Shown piece after piece: positions 1-11,561 of a stretch of 64,000 nucleotides of DNA (position 1 is its first letter; each line of letters begins with the position of its first letter). Under the pieces are notes generated by a model that was not told the DNA's origin, did no database searches, and worked only from the letters and a program-made list of their open reading frames with translations. This DNA comes from Platanthera guangdongensis (taxonomy: Eukaryota; Streptophyta; Magnoliopsida; Asparagales; Orchidaceae): positions 240,173,447-240,237,446 of the forward strand of contig CM077158.1 of NCBI GenBank assembly GCA_039583875.1, read 5' to 3'. Position numbers and translations under genes: made by a program.

Positions 1-130
1 TATATCCAGGACCGTCGCCTTACAATGACCCCAACTATAAGTTAGTCGCCACCACAAGACAGCGACCCTGCTGGAAAACACGACCATTCACACAGCCAAC
101 AAAAGAGGAAGTAGACATGTCCACACATCA

Positions 131-825
<695 letters not shown>

Positions 826-1010
826 TACTATATATATATATACATACATATATATTGATGGATGATATATGTTGGGATGGGGGGGAAATGTATGTATTGA
901 TAAATACATATGGAGGGGGAGGGGGATAAGGCAGGCGGGTAGGGGGGTACAGGAAGGAAAGGGGAGAAAAGAAAATAAAAGGGGAAAAAGAGAAGGAAGA
1001 AAGGCAGGGG
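826..1010. repeat. AT-rich simple repeat followed by purine-rich tract
   Basis: TATA/CATA simple sequence (about 826-860) is followed, from about 905 to 1010, by a nearly pure purine stretch on the plus strand (G/A runs). Low complexity; frames across it are not believable proteins. Confidence 0.8.
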
Positions 1011-1084
1011 ATCAGGATTCTTTCCCAGGGCTAGGGCACGGCCACCATCCCCCCTCTCTTCCGTCGCCGGCAAAGCCGAGCCCC

Positions 1085-1410
1085 ATCACCCCTCTCCCTC
1101 TCTCCAGGCTGCCTGGAGCAACCCATCGCCCCGATCTCCCTCTCTCCCGGCCACCTGGAGCAACCCATCGCCCCTCTCCCTCTCTCCCGGCCTGGAGCAA
1201 CCCGACCTTCCCCTCCCCCGTTGGCCTGGAGCGGCAGCCCGACCGCCCCTGTCCCTCTCTCCCGACCGCCTGGAGCAACCCGGCCCCCTCCCTTTCTCTC
1301 GGCCTGGAGCAGGGCTCGGCTTGGAGTGGGGTTCGGCCTGGAGCTAAGCCCTAGCTTTTCACCACCGGCAGCAAGCTCGGCCTGGAGCAAGGCTCGGCCT
1401 AGAGTGGAGA
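1085..1410. repeat. GC-rich minisatellite with CCTGGAGCAACCC core
   Basis: The core GGCCTGGAGCAACCC, with a CTCTCCCTCTCTCCC spacer, recurs about eight times at irregular 30-45 bp spacing and degenerates towards GGCCTGGAGC(A)AGG at the right. Proline/arginine-rich frames on both strands here are by-products of the repeat. It may be the U3/R part of the LTR relic that follows. Confidence 0.8.
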
Positions 1411-1477
1411 TCGACCACCGACGCGGCCGCATGCAGTAGGATCGACACGGAGCTCCTCTCTCGGCCCCGCCGCCAAG

Positions 1478-2030
1478 CACGCGACAAGGGTAACGATGTT
1501 TCTACTTGGGCAGGTGAAACCCTCAGTTTACATATTTGCATGGAAGCCCCTCTCCACCAACGGGTGGGGGGAAGGGAGCTTTCCGACGGGTTGACGTGTA
1601 CGTCCCCGCAGTTAATTGCATTAATACCCGGAAGCGTGAGTACGGGTTTAGTCATGATATGTGAAGCCCATCCGGACGTGTGAGCCGGATTGGTGATGTT
1701 CTGGGGTTCCCGGAGAAGACTCCGAGGAAGTTTTTTATTAGCCGCTTGCAGGGAATGCGCACCATAGCCCCAAAAAAGGGGGTGTGCGCAATATGTTTGG
1801 CCCGCTTATATTAGCTGACTGATGCCTAGTTGGCTGCCGCTCATCGAGACGTTGGCGTACATGTTTTGCAGTACAAAGCGGGGAATAACGGGCTTACGCC
1901 CGAGCTCGTGTCGGCCCTTGAAGGCCTTTTTTGTTTATATTGTCGGCCTGCGTGCTGAGTTTGGAATTTATATTCCTGTAAATTTATTAATGCCTGTGAT
2001 GCTCTGTGCCGGCCCTAGAAGGCCTATGTT
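1478..2030 (+). mobile_element. Old gypsy (chromovirus-like) LTR relic
   Basis: This stretch follows the order of blocks in the GYP LTRs elsewhere in the window: the donor-like GGGTAACGAT near 1,488; the GAAGCCcAtCCGGAC block near 1,663; GGTGATGTT followed by CCGGAGAAGACTCCG (1,691-1,723); and the GTACAAAGCGGgg / GGCCC-TGAAGGCCT / CGGCCTGCGTG blocks (1,867-1,955). The terminal TGTAACA and GTGTTACA are not found, so its ends are uncertain. In the GYP LTRs the position just before the GTAACG donor holds a start codon. Here the aligned triplet reads CCG before CCGCCAAGC, so the start is lost. Inference: a diverged, plus-oriented LTR of a related family. Confidence 0.6.
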
Positions 2031-2779
2031 ATGATGTTAGCTACCCAATTGGGGCTGCGGAGAGTAGGGCTGCTGGGCGGTTTTGCGCCAATAGTAAGGC
2101 GGGCGGGGAACATTTTACATAGACCCGAGGTGGCACCTCTAGTTAGGGAGTGGATCTTGAGATCCTCCTTATATGTTCCTGTCGGCCAAGAGAGCCCTCC
2201 GAAGGTGCCTTAGCCCAGCCCTTGGCTTGGGAGGGGAAGAGTTTGTTAGCCTTCCGGGTATGCGGCTGGACCTCCACGCTGAGACCTTGGGTCTGTCCCT
2301 TGTATTCCTAGTCTTGTGCCTAGATCATTCGCTTGAGGGTAGTAGGTGCGCGGTCACACCTTCCCCAAGGGTCGAACTCCACAGGATACCGATTTTCGGT
2401 TTCAACAAGTACAATAAGAGGAGCTAAGTAAAACCAGTAAAGTAAAGCAACTATACTACCATCACAGAAGCATACACTAACTTATATGAATGCTCATACA
2501 AATATATAAGTTAAGGTTTCTGAAATAGAAACTCATCATATAAAAGAGTCCAAACTAATTTATATGATGAGGATCTGCAAGTGCGTATGCTATGTCATGC
2601 TATGCAATGCAATGATAATGTAACTCACGACACAGATGCATCTGTGCACATGGTGGTAGTGGACGGCTGTTCATAGGCGGGCAGACACACTACCAGGCCT
2701 AGACCTCTCGTACGCCTCAACGCTAAGATCACAACAACCTAGCCCTTGTGTTCTCTTGCTGGCAACTGCCAGTCTTCTG
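2031..2779. other. Unassigned, probable TE-derived leader
   Basis: No protein family is recognised. The short frames here are interrupted and lack family signatures. The stretch joins an LTR relic to a tandem array. Confidence 0.4.
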
Positions 2780-3525
2780 TAAGCTTCACTTAATGCCAAA
2801 ACACTTAGAAAATATTTCAGTCATTAGGCGTTGAGTGAGTAAGTTTCACTCAATGCCAAAACACTTAGAAAATCTTTCTGTCTCTAGGCGTTGAGTGATA
2901 GAGCTTCACTCAATTCCAAACTTCTTAACTGGAGTTCTGTCACTTGGCATTGAGTGAGTAAGCTTCACTCAATGCAAAAACACTTAGATTTGATTTTAGT
3001 CACTTAGCATTGAGTGAGTAAGCTTCACTCAATGCTAAACTACTTAACAGATATTATTCTGTTATCTGACGTTGAGTAAGTTACACTCAACGTATTTGAA
3101 CTTAGCCAAATTTCTATGAAGTCACAGTCTCTGACTGACTAAGGTTCAGTCCACGCTTTTTATCACATGGTGTTGAATGAGTAAACTTCACTCAACGTCT
3201 GTGGACTTAGTCAAATATCTACACAAAGTTTCTATAGCGTTGACTGTTTGAGCTATACTCAACGAGTTATACTATATGGCGTTGAGTGAGTAAATTTCAC
3301 TCTACGCCTGTAGACTTAGACATATTTTTGTTAGCCAGTAGTTAGGCTTAGACCATTTAAGCAATATTCAGTGCTTTTACTCACCTGGCGTTGAGTGAAT
3401 AAATGTCACTCAACGCCTGTGGACTTGGGCGATTTCTAGCCTGTCTAGCATCTTCCCTTGCATCTGGCGTTGAGTGAACTAGCTTCACTCAACGCCTGTG
3501 GACTTAGACAGATTTCTATCTCTCC
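2780..3525. repeat. 60-bp tandem array, each unit with a hairpin
   Basis: About 12 units with a period close to 60 bp. In the first units the repeat is exactly in register with the 60-base line length. Each unit has GGCGTTGAGTGA, a short spacer (often GTAAGCT), then TCACTCAACGCC, giving a potential 12-bp stem, followed by a variable segment around cACTTAGaaaAT. Units are more diverged to the right of 3,060. There is no coding potential. Confidence 0.92.
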
Positions 3526-3699
3526 ACATCTTTATCTTGTGACCACTTGTCACATCACTTGGAATATCTATCCTATCAATGTTACAAAGACTAACTTGCA
3601 TGCATGAACTTAAACATATATCAAATACAACTTTGTATATGTCATTGATATGATTAACTTCTTCAAATCTAGGATATTGTGGGTAATGAACCCAACAAG

Positions 3700-4714
3700 G
3701 AACAAGGACTATCAAGAAAAGGTTTTTTTGTCAGGGGTACTTCTGGCCCACACTCAGAAAAGGCTGCACGGATTTTACCAGGAAGTGTGTAAAATACCAG
3801 AAGTTCACTACCCTCCCGGTTCAGTCACCACAGTAGCTCAAGGCAATCTTCGCTCACTAGCCATTCACTATCTGGGGAATGGACCTGCTAGGACCATTTC
3901 CAATTGCATGCGGGCAGCGATGCTTTACCCTAGTGATGGTTGATTATTTCAGCAAGTAGGTGGAGGCTAAGGCGTTGGCCAAAATGACAACTCAGGTAAT
4001 AAAGAATTTCATATAGGGAGAGATCATCTGCTGGTATGGGAACCCAATAGCTATTGCCACAGACAATTGTCCCTAGTTTGTAAGTGAGGAATTGGCCAGC
4101 TCCTGCGATCAAGTTAGGATAGAGCTTTGGTATTGATCGGTTCATCACCCTCGCAATAACAGCTAGGTGGAAGCCGCCAACAAGCATGTCATAAATTTGC
4201 TGAAGAAAGTGCATAACGCTCATGGGAATTGGGCAGAACAACTGCAACAGTTTTATGGACCCTTCAGACGACACCTTCTTCAGCAATCGGGGAAACTCCA
4301 TTCAATCTATTGCATAGATCAAAAGCTCTCATCTCAATGGAGTTCGATGTAGAAAGACCTCACGCATTGCTCTTGAACAAATGCAATGCCGACTGGATGA
4401 ACGACAATGATGAAGAGCTATGGTGCGGCCATAATTTGATCGAGGAGCTGAGGGACCAATCAGTGGATAGGAAAGCTAAGGTGAAATGGAGAATGACCTG
4501 GTATTCTGACAAGCATGTTTGGGTGAAGCAGTTCAGAGAAAGATGTCTCGTGCTAAATAAAGAGGATGCAATCACAAGAGCAGCTTTGGTGGGAAAAAGG
4601 CCTTTCATCGACAAAGAGGCGCTAAGAAATATGGCTTACCGACTGCAGACCCATGAAAGAGAGAATGTGTCGAACACTTGCAGTGGCGATGACTTGAAGA
4701 GATATTACTCCTAA
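3700..4714 (+). pseudogene. Ty3/gypsy (Tat/Athila-type) integrase remnant
   Basis: The plus-strand frames give a degenerate gypsy integrase. Visible pieces are a DYFSK start of the catalytic core followed by stop-interrupted VEAKALAKM, the second core segment ATDNCP, the VEAAN...LLKK helix with the catalytic region, a TTPSSAIGETPFNLL block (residues that usually precede the C-terminal domain), and a final DLKRYYS just before the stop, typical of Tat-type pol C-termini. At least four TAG/TGA stops and frame changes break it (for example near 3,956, 4,014, 4,069 and 4,134). The most intact stretch is 4,229-4,714. Upstream RT and RNase H are absent. The element to which it belonged is not otherwise delimited. 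Confidence 0.75.
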
Positions 4715-4773
4715 ATCAAGGTGTGCATCCACTCTTATTTTTCCTCTTCTTATTTCAAGATTGCAGTGCAAAT

Positions 4774-5046
4774 TTAAAAGTTGGTAGCCCAAGTGCTTCC
4801 TCGAAAAAGCTCTGAGCATATCAAGACAAGATTATGGCATGTGCGGCCTCTATTTCCCTCCAGCCGGGTGAGTACCGGAGTCTCCTTGTACCCACTCGGA
4901 CGAAGCCGGACATCTCGAGCCAAGGTCGTCAAGCTACCGACCCTCATGCCAGTGTGGGTCACTTCCTCCACCATAAGACCATTGTTATTGTCCTCGCGGA
5001 GATACTCTAGTATGACATATGCGGCAGTTTCAGATGTGTTTGCCAA
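4774..5046 (-). CDS. Unrecognised antisense ORF downstream of gypsy integrase
   Basis: A 90-codon minus-strand frame starts 60 bases beyond the integrase stop and faces it. The product has no family I recognise. It contains an acidic N-terminal part (EYLREDNNN) and a Thr/Arg-rich centre. Tat-lineage gypsy elements are known to carry antisense ORFs between pol and the 3' LTR, and its position fits. It could equally be a chance frame: an overlapping plus-strand frame of similar size exists. Confidence 0.3.
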   Translation of the reverse strand: MANTSETAAYVILEYLREDNNNGLMVEEVTHTGMRVGSLTTLARDVRLRPSGYKETPVLTRLEGNRGRTCHNLVLICSELFRGSTWATNF

Positions 5047-5336
5047 TTACGCATTGATTGAGGGTTTTTTATCGCTACTGGCCTGTTTTCTGAGGACGAG
5101 CTCTGAGCAATAAGTGTTTATAGCCCCTCCAAAGTTTCTCAATGTTGGTTACAGATGAGGACCCTATGGATGCCATATGCCTGACTGAATACCTTAGCTT
5201 CTGGTAATGAACCTAGTCGTTGCGATCGAAATCCCCCTAGATGCACTTTTGTGAAGTTTCATTCATAGATATTCCTGACGGGCAGCCCAAATTGGCAACG
5301 ACACTTTCATTGAACAAACATGTCAGACACTTGAAG

Positions 5337-5762
5337 TGTGCGAAAAAGAAAACGTAGACCGAAAATTTGGACAAATATAATTTTATTATCCAAAAAATAT
5401 ATGTATTACAAAGGTATAGCATCCATTTTATAGAATGAGGGAGAGAAGAGAGATTACAAATAAGCAATGTGAGACTAATAATTACAGGAACAAACATCTA
5501 TACAAGCCGCACAAGCTGCGCGATTAGACTAACTGCACGACAACTACAATGAAGAGAAGACAACCCGACACTGCCTTCAAGTTGCCTGAGTCAAGTCGCC
5601 AGACCACCCGGTCACCAATCAACAACAACCACCTAGCAAACCGCTTGAGAGAAACCGCCAAGACTCGTGGTTTCCAAGCTGCCAGGGGCAGACCGCCAGA
5701 CCGCCCGGTCTCCAAGCCTACAGGGACAGACCGCCAGACCGCCCGATCACCATACAACAACA
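5337..5762 (-). repeat. copia-1 3' LTR
   Basis: 426 bp. The left copy of the direct repeat begins TGTGCGAAAA and ends CATACAACAACA. A TATA-like TTTTATAG near 5,430 (TATAAAA on the element strand) matches the one in the partner LTR. It contains imperfect internal repeats of the CCGCCAGACCGCCCGGTC type. Confidence 0.95.
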
Positions 5763-5772
5763 CTCCCCTCAA
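5763..5772 (-). promoter_or_regulatory. copia-1 polypurine tract
   Basis: On the element strand TTGAGGGGAG lies directly before the 3' LTR, the usual plus-strand priming site. Confidence 0.85.
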
Positions 5773-5891
5773 GCTGGAGCATATATATCAATCATGTCTA
5801 GATTGTTGCAAATGTGAAAAAAGGAAGCAGAAACAGACTTGGTGAAGATATCTACTAACTCGTTGTCAGAGGTAATGAATGGAGTACAGAT

Positions 5892-7253
5892 CTATTTATT
5901 CAAAATCTCTTCCCGAATAAAATGGCTGTCGACTTCAATGTGCTTTGTCCTTTCATGGAAGACCGGAGTTTTAGAGATATATATAGCAGCCTTGTTGTCG
6001 CAAAACATAGGTAGAAGATGGTTATATACCCCTCCTAAGCCAAGCATGAGAGCCCGCAACCACTTTAATTCACATGTGGTCGACGCCATACTTCGATATT
6101 CCACTTCTGCACTATACCTGGAGACGACAGACTATTTCTTGCTCTTCCAGCTCACAAGGTTTCCCCCCACAAATGTGCAAAAGCCCGATGTGTACTTGCG
6201 ATCACCTTTGTCATCAGCATAGCTAGAATCCGAGTATGCTTTAACTTTCAAATGACCATTCTTTTGAAACAGTAGTCCTTTACCTGGCGCCGCTTTAATA
6301 TATTCCAATATCCTCACGGCAGACTGCAGATGACACTCCCTAAGAGCTTGCATAAACTGACTAACCTTGCCTACAATGTAGGAGATATCGGGTCTGGTTA
6401 TCGTGAGATAAATGAGTTTGCCGATCAGACGCATGTACCTCGTAACATCTGATAGAGGAGGCGAGTCATCTATCCAGGCTTTATCTTCTCCAATAGCCAT
6501 AGGGCATTAGGCAGGTTTAGCCCCAGTCAACCATGTCTCTTTAATAAGATCAAGAGTATACTTACGTTGAGAGAGGACCAAGGAGTTGGGCTTTTGAGAG
6601 ATTTCTATCCCCAGAAAGTATCTTGGGGAACCCATATCATTCGTGAACAGGTGTTGATGAAGATGTTTCTTTGTCAAGGCTATCCCAGCTTGGTCATCTC
6701 TAGTGAGAAGAATATCATCCACATATACGATAAGAACCACCAGACCTAGGGAGGTTTTGCGAATGAACAATGAGTGATCGACCGAACTCCTGGTAAAACC
6801 CACGGCTGCCATAATGCCACTAAACTTGTCAAACCAAGTCCGAGGTCTTTGATTTAGGCCATAGATGGCCTTCTTCAGCCTGCATACCTGAGTCTCCCCC
6901 TGAGCAACATACCCAGGAGATTGCTCCATGTAGACATCTTCCTGAAGATCACCGTAGAGAAAGCCATTTTTGACATCCAGTTGGGAATTTGGCCAATCGC
7001 TTTTAACGGCCACAAAGAGGAGAACCCAAATAGTGCTGAGACGAGTAACGAGAGAGAAGGTGTCAAAATAATCAATACCAAAAGTCTGAGTGAAGCCTTT
7101 GGCAACAAGGCATGCCTTGTAACGATCCACACTGCCGTCTGTACTAAACTTCACAATAAAGACCCACCAACAGGCAACAACATCGGTGCCCAACGGAGGA
7201 GAAACAAGGGTCAATGTACCTCGCTCTGTGATGGTTGCAATTTTCTCATCCAT
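5892..7253 (-). pseudogene. copia-1 reverse transcriptase and RNase H
   Basis: Read from 7,253 leftwards. The 248-codon frame (6,507-7,253) is a copia RT: WWVF..KFSTDGSVDRYKA, LVAKGFTQTFGIDYFDTFS, QLDVKNGFLYGDL, the catalytic YVDDILL and YFLGIEI. The next frame (6,132-6,500) carries the TRPDISY and YADDKGDRKYTSGFC blocks. The last (5,892-6,104) carries the copia RNase H tail with CDNKAAI and RTKHIEVDSHFIRE. The parts are separated by frame changes near 6,505 and 6,120. The catalytic YVDD is intact. Product: RNA-templated DNA synthesis and template removal in the element's particle. Confidence 0.9.
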
Positions 7254-7426
7254 GATCGCCTTCTAATGAGGAATAGCAAGGGATTCATGGTAGGTGCGGG
7301 GAGTGGCAGTGACAGAGATCGCCAATGCAAAAGTCCTGCAAGGGGTAAGACGAACATAGGAAATAACAGCAGCTAGCGAGTGTTCGGTACATGTACGCAC
7401 CCCTTTGTGAAGTGCAATGAGAAGAT

Positions 7427-8820
7427 TTAGGTCGGCGTGTTCCTCAATTTCCAGGGCATCCATGGTGGAGAGAGGTGGCCCGAGAGTAGAGAGAGGCGGC
7501 TGTAGAGAAGAGGAAGATATCTCAGAAGGTGGACACGGTGGAGGAGATGGTGGACACGGTGGAGGAGGAGAAATCTCAGTAGGTGTAAATGGGATGGAGG
7601 GTACAGTAGGAGAAGCAGGAACATTAGGAAGAGAAGAGGAGTCACGGGAGAAATATGATGCATTTTCAAAAAATATGACGTCCATAGAGACAAACTGCTT
7701 GCGAACAACATGGTCAAAACAACATTAACCTTTCTGAGTGGTAGAGTAACCCAGAAAGAGACATTTGGTGGGCCGTGGGGAGAGTTTGTCACGGGTGGTT
7801 GAGGGAGAGTGCACAAAGGCCGTGCACCCAAAGACACGTAGAGGGAGAGGAAACGGATCCTTGCCCGGATAGAGAATGGAGAATGGAGTTTTACCGTGGA
7901 GAACCGTGGAGGGAATGCGATTGATGAGATAGTAGGAGATGAGAACAACATAGCCCCAATATGAGCGAGGAACCTGCATTTGTGTCATCAGAGTGCGCGC
8001 GACATCGAGGAGGTGATGGTTTTTGCGTTCCTCCACGCCATTTTGTTGTGAGGTATAGACACAGCTAGTTTGATGAACAATCTCATTTTGCATACAGAAA
8101 GAAGAAAAATCATGAGTAAGATATTTCTTTGCATTATCAGAGCGAAAGATTTTAATAGAAACATCAAACTGATTCTTAATCATAAAATAAAAAGATGTCC
8201 ATACAGTGAATAATTCAGAGCGGTCTTTTAAGAGATACACCCATGTACATCGGAAGAAATCGTCAATAAAAGTTACAAAATATGAACTACCCCCACCTAT
8301 GGTGAGGGTAGGAGCAGGACCCCAGATATCAGAGTGAACTAGATCAAATGGACGGGAAGATCCACGACCTTGCTTCGGTGGGAAGGAGGAGCGGTGATGC
8401 TTACCAAGCTGACATGTGTCACAGTTGAGAGGACTCTGCGGAGGAAGGTGGGGCAGAAGCTGACAAAGAAGTCGTGGAGGAGTATGACCAAGGCGAAGGT
8501 GCCACTGGAGAAGATCTGTAGAAGAGGAGGAGAAGGAGGACAGTACGGAAGCGTTGCAGAAAAATTAGAGGCCGTCACTCTCAGTCCCAGTAGCAATCGT
8601 CCATTGGGAGTCCGGATCCTGAAAAGAACAAGAAGTAGCAGTGAATGTGATGGAATACTATAGTTGCTTGCACAGAGAAGTAACAGATAATAAATTGCAA
8701 GGGAACTTGGGCACGTAGAGGGTATCCGCCAAGCGAAGAGACAGAGTGACTTGAACAACTCCCGTCCCATTGACCGGTGAGGGAGAGCCGTCCGCAATAA
8801 AGACAAGGGGAAACCGATCA
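7427..8820 (-). pseudogene. copia-1 protease end and integrase
   Basis: The frame at 7,725-8,240 is the integrase core, with SDNAKKY holding the second catalytic aspartate, QQNGVEERK holding the catalytic glutamate, and the VFGCTAFVH / FLGY copia signature. Upstream, in a neighbouring frame (about 8,250-8,800), are the LQWHLRLGH pre-integrase motif, CDTCQLGKH zinc-binding cysteines and a HSDIWGP core start. Downstream (7,263-7,700) is a Pro/Ser-rich linker. Two or more frameshifts break it. The protease motif is too decayed to identify. Confidence 0.85.
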
Positions 8821-8921
8821 TGTGTTTCTAGAAGAGAAAAAACACTGAGTATTATCGGTCATATGATTGTTAGAACTAGAGTCGATCAGTCATTTACCTT
8901 GAGTAACGATGTGGGCACTAC

Positions 8922-9807
8922 CTAAAGACGTGACCACCGAGGCGGAATGCTTCGAAGAGGAGGTGGAAGCATCCCCAGTGGGTCGAAGATGAGGATGCTT
9001 CTTCCAGTAGCGATCAATCTATGGCCGGTGCTGCCACAGTGAGAGCAGAGAAAACGAGAAGGACCGCGCTCGCCGGATTGTTGGTTGCGGCCACCAGAGC
9101 CACTCCGCTGAGTCTGGTGATCATAGTGGTCCGGTTGAGGAGGGGAGGATAACATCGACGTTGTAGCAAAGAGGTAACCACGACGATGCGGGCAGCAGTG
9201 ACATCCTAAGTGGGAGAATCCGCCTCGCCGAGGATCTATCGACGGATCATGTTATAAGACTCAGGAAGTCACAGAAGATAACACATAACAAGAAGCTCCT
9301 GGAAGTGCTTGTGTTGCTCGGCCAGATCGGCAGAGAAAGGACGGTTCTGAAGAATTTTGGCTCCAAGAGCCTGAACTTGTTGATAGGCAGCAGTAGGAGA
9401 CATGGAGGGACAGGCAAAGAGGTCTGCATAGAGAGTATAAATGCGAGACGTCTGAGCCCCCTTTGAGTAGAGAGTGGCAAGATGAAGCTAAGCAACCTTG
9501 ATCATTTCATCATGACGGATGACGGGGAGACACTCATCAGAAAGGCTGTTAACCAGCCAAGTGCGAACAAGAGCCTCACTAGCATCCCAATCATCAAAGA
9601 GAGCAGAGTTGGAGGAGGAGGGTCATCAGTGAGATGATGACGTTTGCATTGTGAGCGGAGAAGAAAGGTGAAGGAGACACTCCAGTCCGGATAGTTGAGA
9701 CCGATGAGTTTGGAAACGATGTCAAGGTTGCCCGAAGGAGTGGGAGGAGTAGGAGGAGGAGGAGCGGTGACAGGAGTAGTAGTCGTAGAGGTATCAGAGG
9801 GTGTCAT
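8922..9807 (-). pseudogene. copia-1 gag with decayed zinc knuckle
   Basis: Gag begins with a Thr/Pro-rich segment at 9,807 followed by KLIGLNYPDWSVSFTFLLR, the copia-gag N-terminal block. It runs to about 9,502 and then shifts frame. The nucleic-acid binding knuckle appears near 9,030 as CSHCGSTGHR, with the last cysteine lost. Short compared with usual copia gag because of frameshifts. Confidence 0.75.
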
Positions 9808-9839
9808 AAAAGAGAGCAGAAAGCAGTGAGAAGAACAAG

Positions 9840-10020
9840 TCGTGGCGAGAAGGTTAGGTCGCGACGACTAAGAACAGGTCGAGGCTAGATAAACAGGTTG
9901 CGGCGAGAAGAACAAGTCGCGGCGAGAAGATGAGGGTGCAACAATTAGGAGCAGGTCGTGGCGAGAAGAACAGGTCGCGGCGACTTAAGAGTAGGTCGCG
10001 ACGAGAAGAAAGGGCAACAA
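9840..10020 (-). repeat. Short tandem repeats in copia-1 5' leader
   Basis: AGGTCGCGGCGAGAAGAAC-like units of about 18-20 bases recur about seven times, imperfectly, between gag and the PBS. Confidence 0.65.
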
Positions 10021-10180
10021 CAAGGATGTGAAAGAAACCGCCCGAACAGGGCGCAAACAGGAGGGAGAAACAAGTCGCAAAGACAGGTAGCGAGAAGGAG
10101 CAAGCCACGAAGACAAGTCCCGAGAAGGCAGGTTGCGCGGTCAGAGGAAGATCACAGAATCTGGTGGAAAAGATCGAGTC

Positions 10181-10191
10181 CTCTGATACCA
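10181..10191 (-). promoter_or_regulatory. copia-1 primer binding site (initiator Met tRNA)
   Basis: The element strand reads TGGTATCAGAG directly after the 5' LTR, complementary to the 3' end of plant initiator Met tRNA. Confidence 0.93.
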
Positions 10192-10607
10192 TGTGCGAAC
10201 AAGAAAAAGTAAACCGAAAATTTGGACAAACAGAATTTTATTATCCAAAAAATATAAGGTATAACCTCCCTTTTATAGAATTGAGCAGAGAGAAGAGATT
10301 ACATATAAACAATATGAGACTAATAATTACAGGAACAAGCATCTATACAAGCCGCACAAGTCGCGCGGTTAGACTAACCGCACGACAACTACAATAAAGA
10401 GAAGACAACCCGACACTGTCTTCAAGTCGCCTGAGTCAAGCCGCCAGACCGCCCGGTCACCAATCAGCAACAACCGCCTAGCAAACCGCTGGAGAGAAAC
10501 CGCCAGACCGCGCGGTTTCCAAGCTGCCAAGGGTAAACCGCCAGACCGCCCAGTCTCCAAGCCGCCAGGGGCAGACCGCCAGACCGCCCGGTCACCATAC
10601 AACAACA
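10192..10607 (-). repeat. copia-1 5' LTR
   Basis: 416 bp, the partner of 5,337-5,762. A TATAAAA on the element strand near 10,271-10,277 is the probable promoter. Confidence 0.95.
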
Positions 10608-10881
10608 TGAAGGATGTTAGCTCACAACTAGGTTTGTCGCGATTCACTAGAGTAGCTGACACGGGTATGTCAGATAGTAGTACACAAGAAAAGTTTGTGC
10701 GCAAACACACTACACTATAAACTCTTACAGGAGCATGCCAAGATCCTGGTTTCACAAACAAGCAGTCAAAATAGCATAAATGCAGAAGCGCAAAATAATT
10801 ATCAGACATTATGATCGCACAAATTATCGCAAGGTTTTTACAAATTCGCACATCACAAAGGTACCAATAGAAAAACAAAAG

Positions 10882-11280
10882 TCATTGCTCATCACTGCCT
10901 TCCCAAGATGAATCTTCAGTTTGCGACCTCTTCATAGAACCGTCTGATGATGACTGCCCGCGGGAGGGGGTACCCTGAGGCGAGAAGGCAGACTCTCCAG
11001 CGTTGGAATATCCTAGGGGAAGTCTTGCCTTGTCGACGGACTCTCCAGCGGTTATGATAGCTCGTCGTCGAACACCATGTGGAGGAGTTCGCCAGGGTCC
11101 GGAAGCCGCGCGCTAAACAATTCAGGGGCTATACGGATTCTGGCTATGTGCGCGGCAAACTCCTCCTCATGGAGCCTGATCACAAGAGGAGCGTGCAGTA
11201 TAAATGCAATCATGAAGTCCACTTGCGTAATGCCTTCTTGGGGTGCTCGCTTGAACGTCATGACTCTCAGGATTGCTTGA
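10882..11280 (-). pseudogene. 3' exon(s) of an unrecognised minus-strand gene or antisense ORF
   Basis: On the minus strand a T-rich tract ending in TTTTTTTAG (acceptor, about 11,281) precedes an open frame of about 75 codons (11,052-11,275) that contains MTFKRAPQEG and a hydrophobic FILHAPLVIRL segment. A second frame (about 10,882-11,060) overlaps its end. It is Ser/Gly/Pro-rich and terminates after SSWEGSDEQ. Moving between them needs a frameshift or short unseen intron. I do not recognise the product. The matching upstream exons appear to be at 18,522-19,613, so copia-2 sits in what looks like an intron. Confidence 0.4.
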
Positions 11281-11561
11281 CTAAAAAAAGAGGCTATGCA
11301 GTTCTATTTATAGCCGCGCGCTAAACAATATTCGTCCGCGGAAGGGTGTTCGCAATGCCCGCCGTGCGTTGTTTCTTTCATGCAAAAAAAATCATATGTT
11401 CACTGCATAGACAACAAACGTAAAGTATAAAATAAAAAACATCGGCAGAGAAAGAATGGTGAATACGTATAGTGTATGCCAGAGGTTTCCGCACACTTTG
11501 TCCATTGTCAGTTTATTATTACATCACCAAATAAAATTAGGCTCATTTCACTAAGAGTCCT

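Larger units (their letters stand above)
5337..10607 (-). mobile_element. copia-1: full-length Ty1/copia element, target duplication TGAAG
   Basis: A 5.27-kb element reading on the minus strand. The two LTRs (5,337-5,762 and 10,192-10,607) both run TGTGCG...CAACA on the plus strand and differ by point changes and a few indels. The 5-bp TGAAG at 5,332-5,336 is repeated at 10,608-10,612. The primer binding site abuts the right (5') LTR and a polypurine tract abuts the left (3') LTR. The interior reads gag, zinc knuckle, protease region, integrase, RT and RNase H, the copia order, but has several frameshifts and stops, so it is a dead but structurally complete copy. It sits downstream of the antisense ORF at 4,774-5,046. 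Confidence 0.95.

Noticed and set aside
1012..1655. Overlapping Pro/Arg/Gly-rich frames on both strands
   Set aside because: Products of a GC-rich minisatellite. No start context, domain or splice evidence.
2780..3525. CRISPR-like array
   Set aside because: Regular 60-bp period with palindromes, but the intervening segments are themselves diverged repeats, not unique spacers, and the context is a plant genome with no cas genes.
7263..7951. Plus- and minus-strand Pro/Gly/Glu-rich frames of 100-170 codons
   Set aside because: Shadows of the copia-1 integrase-RT linker.
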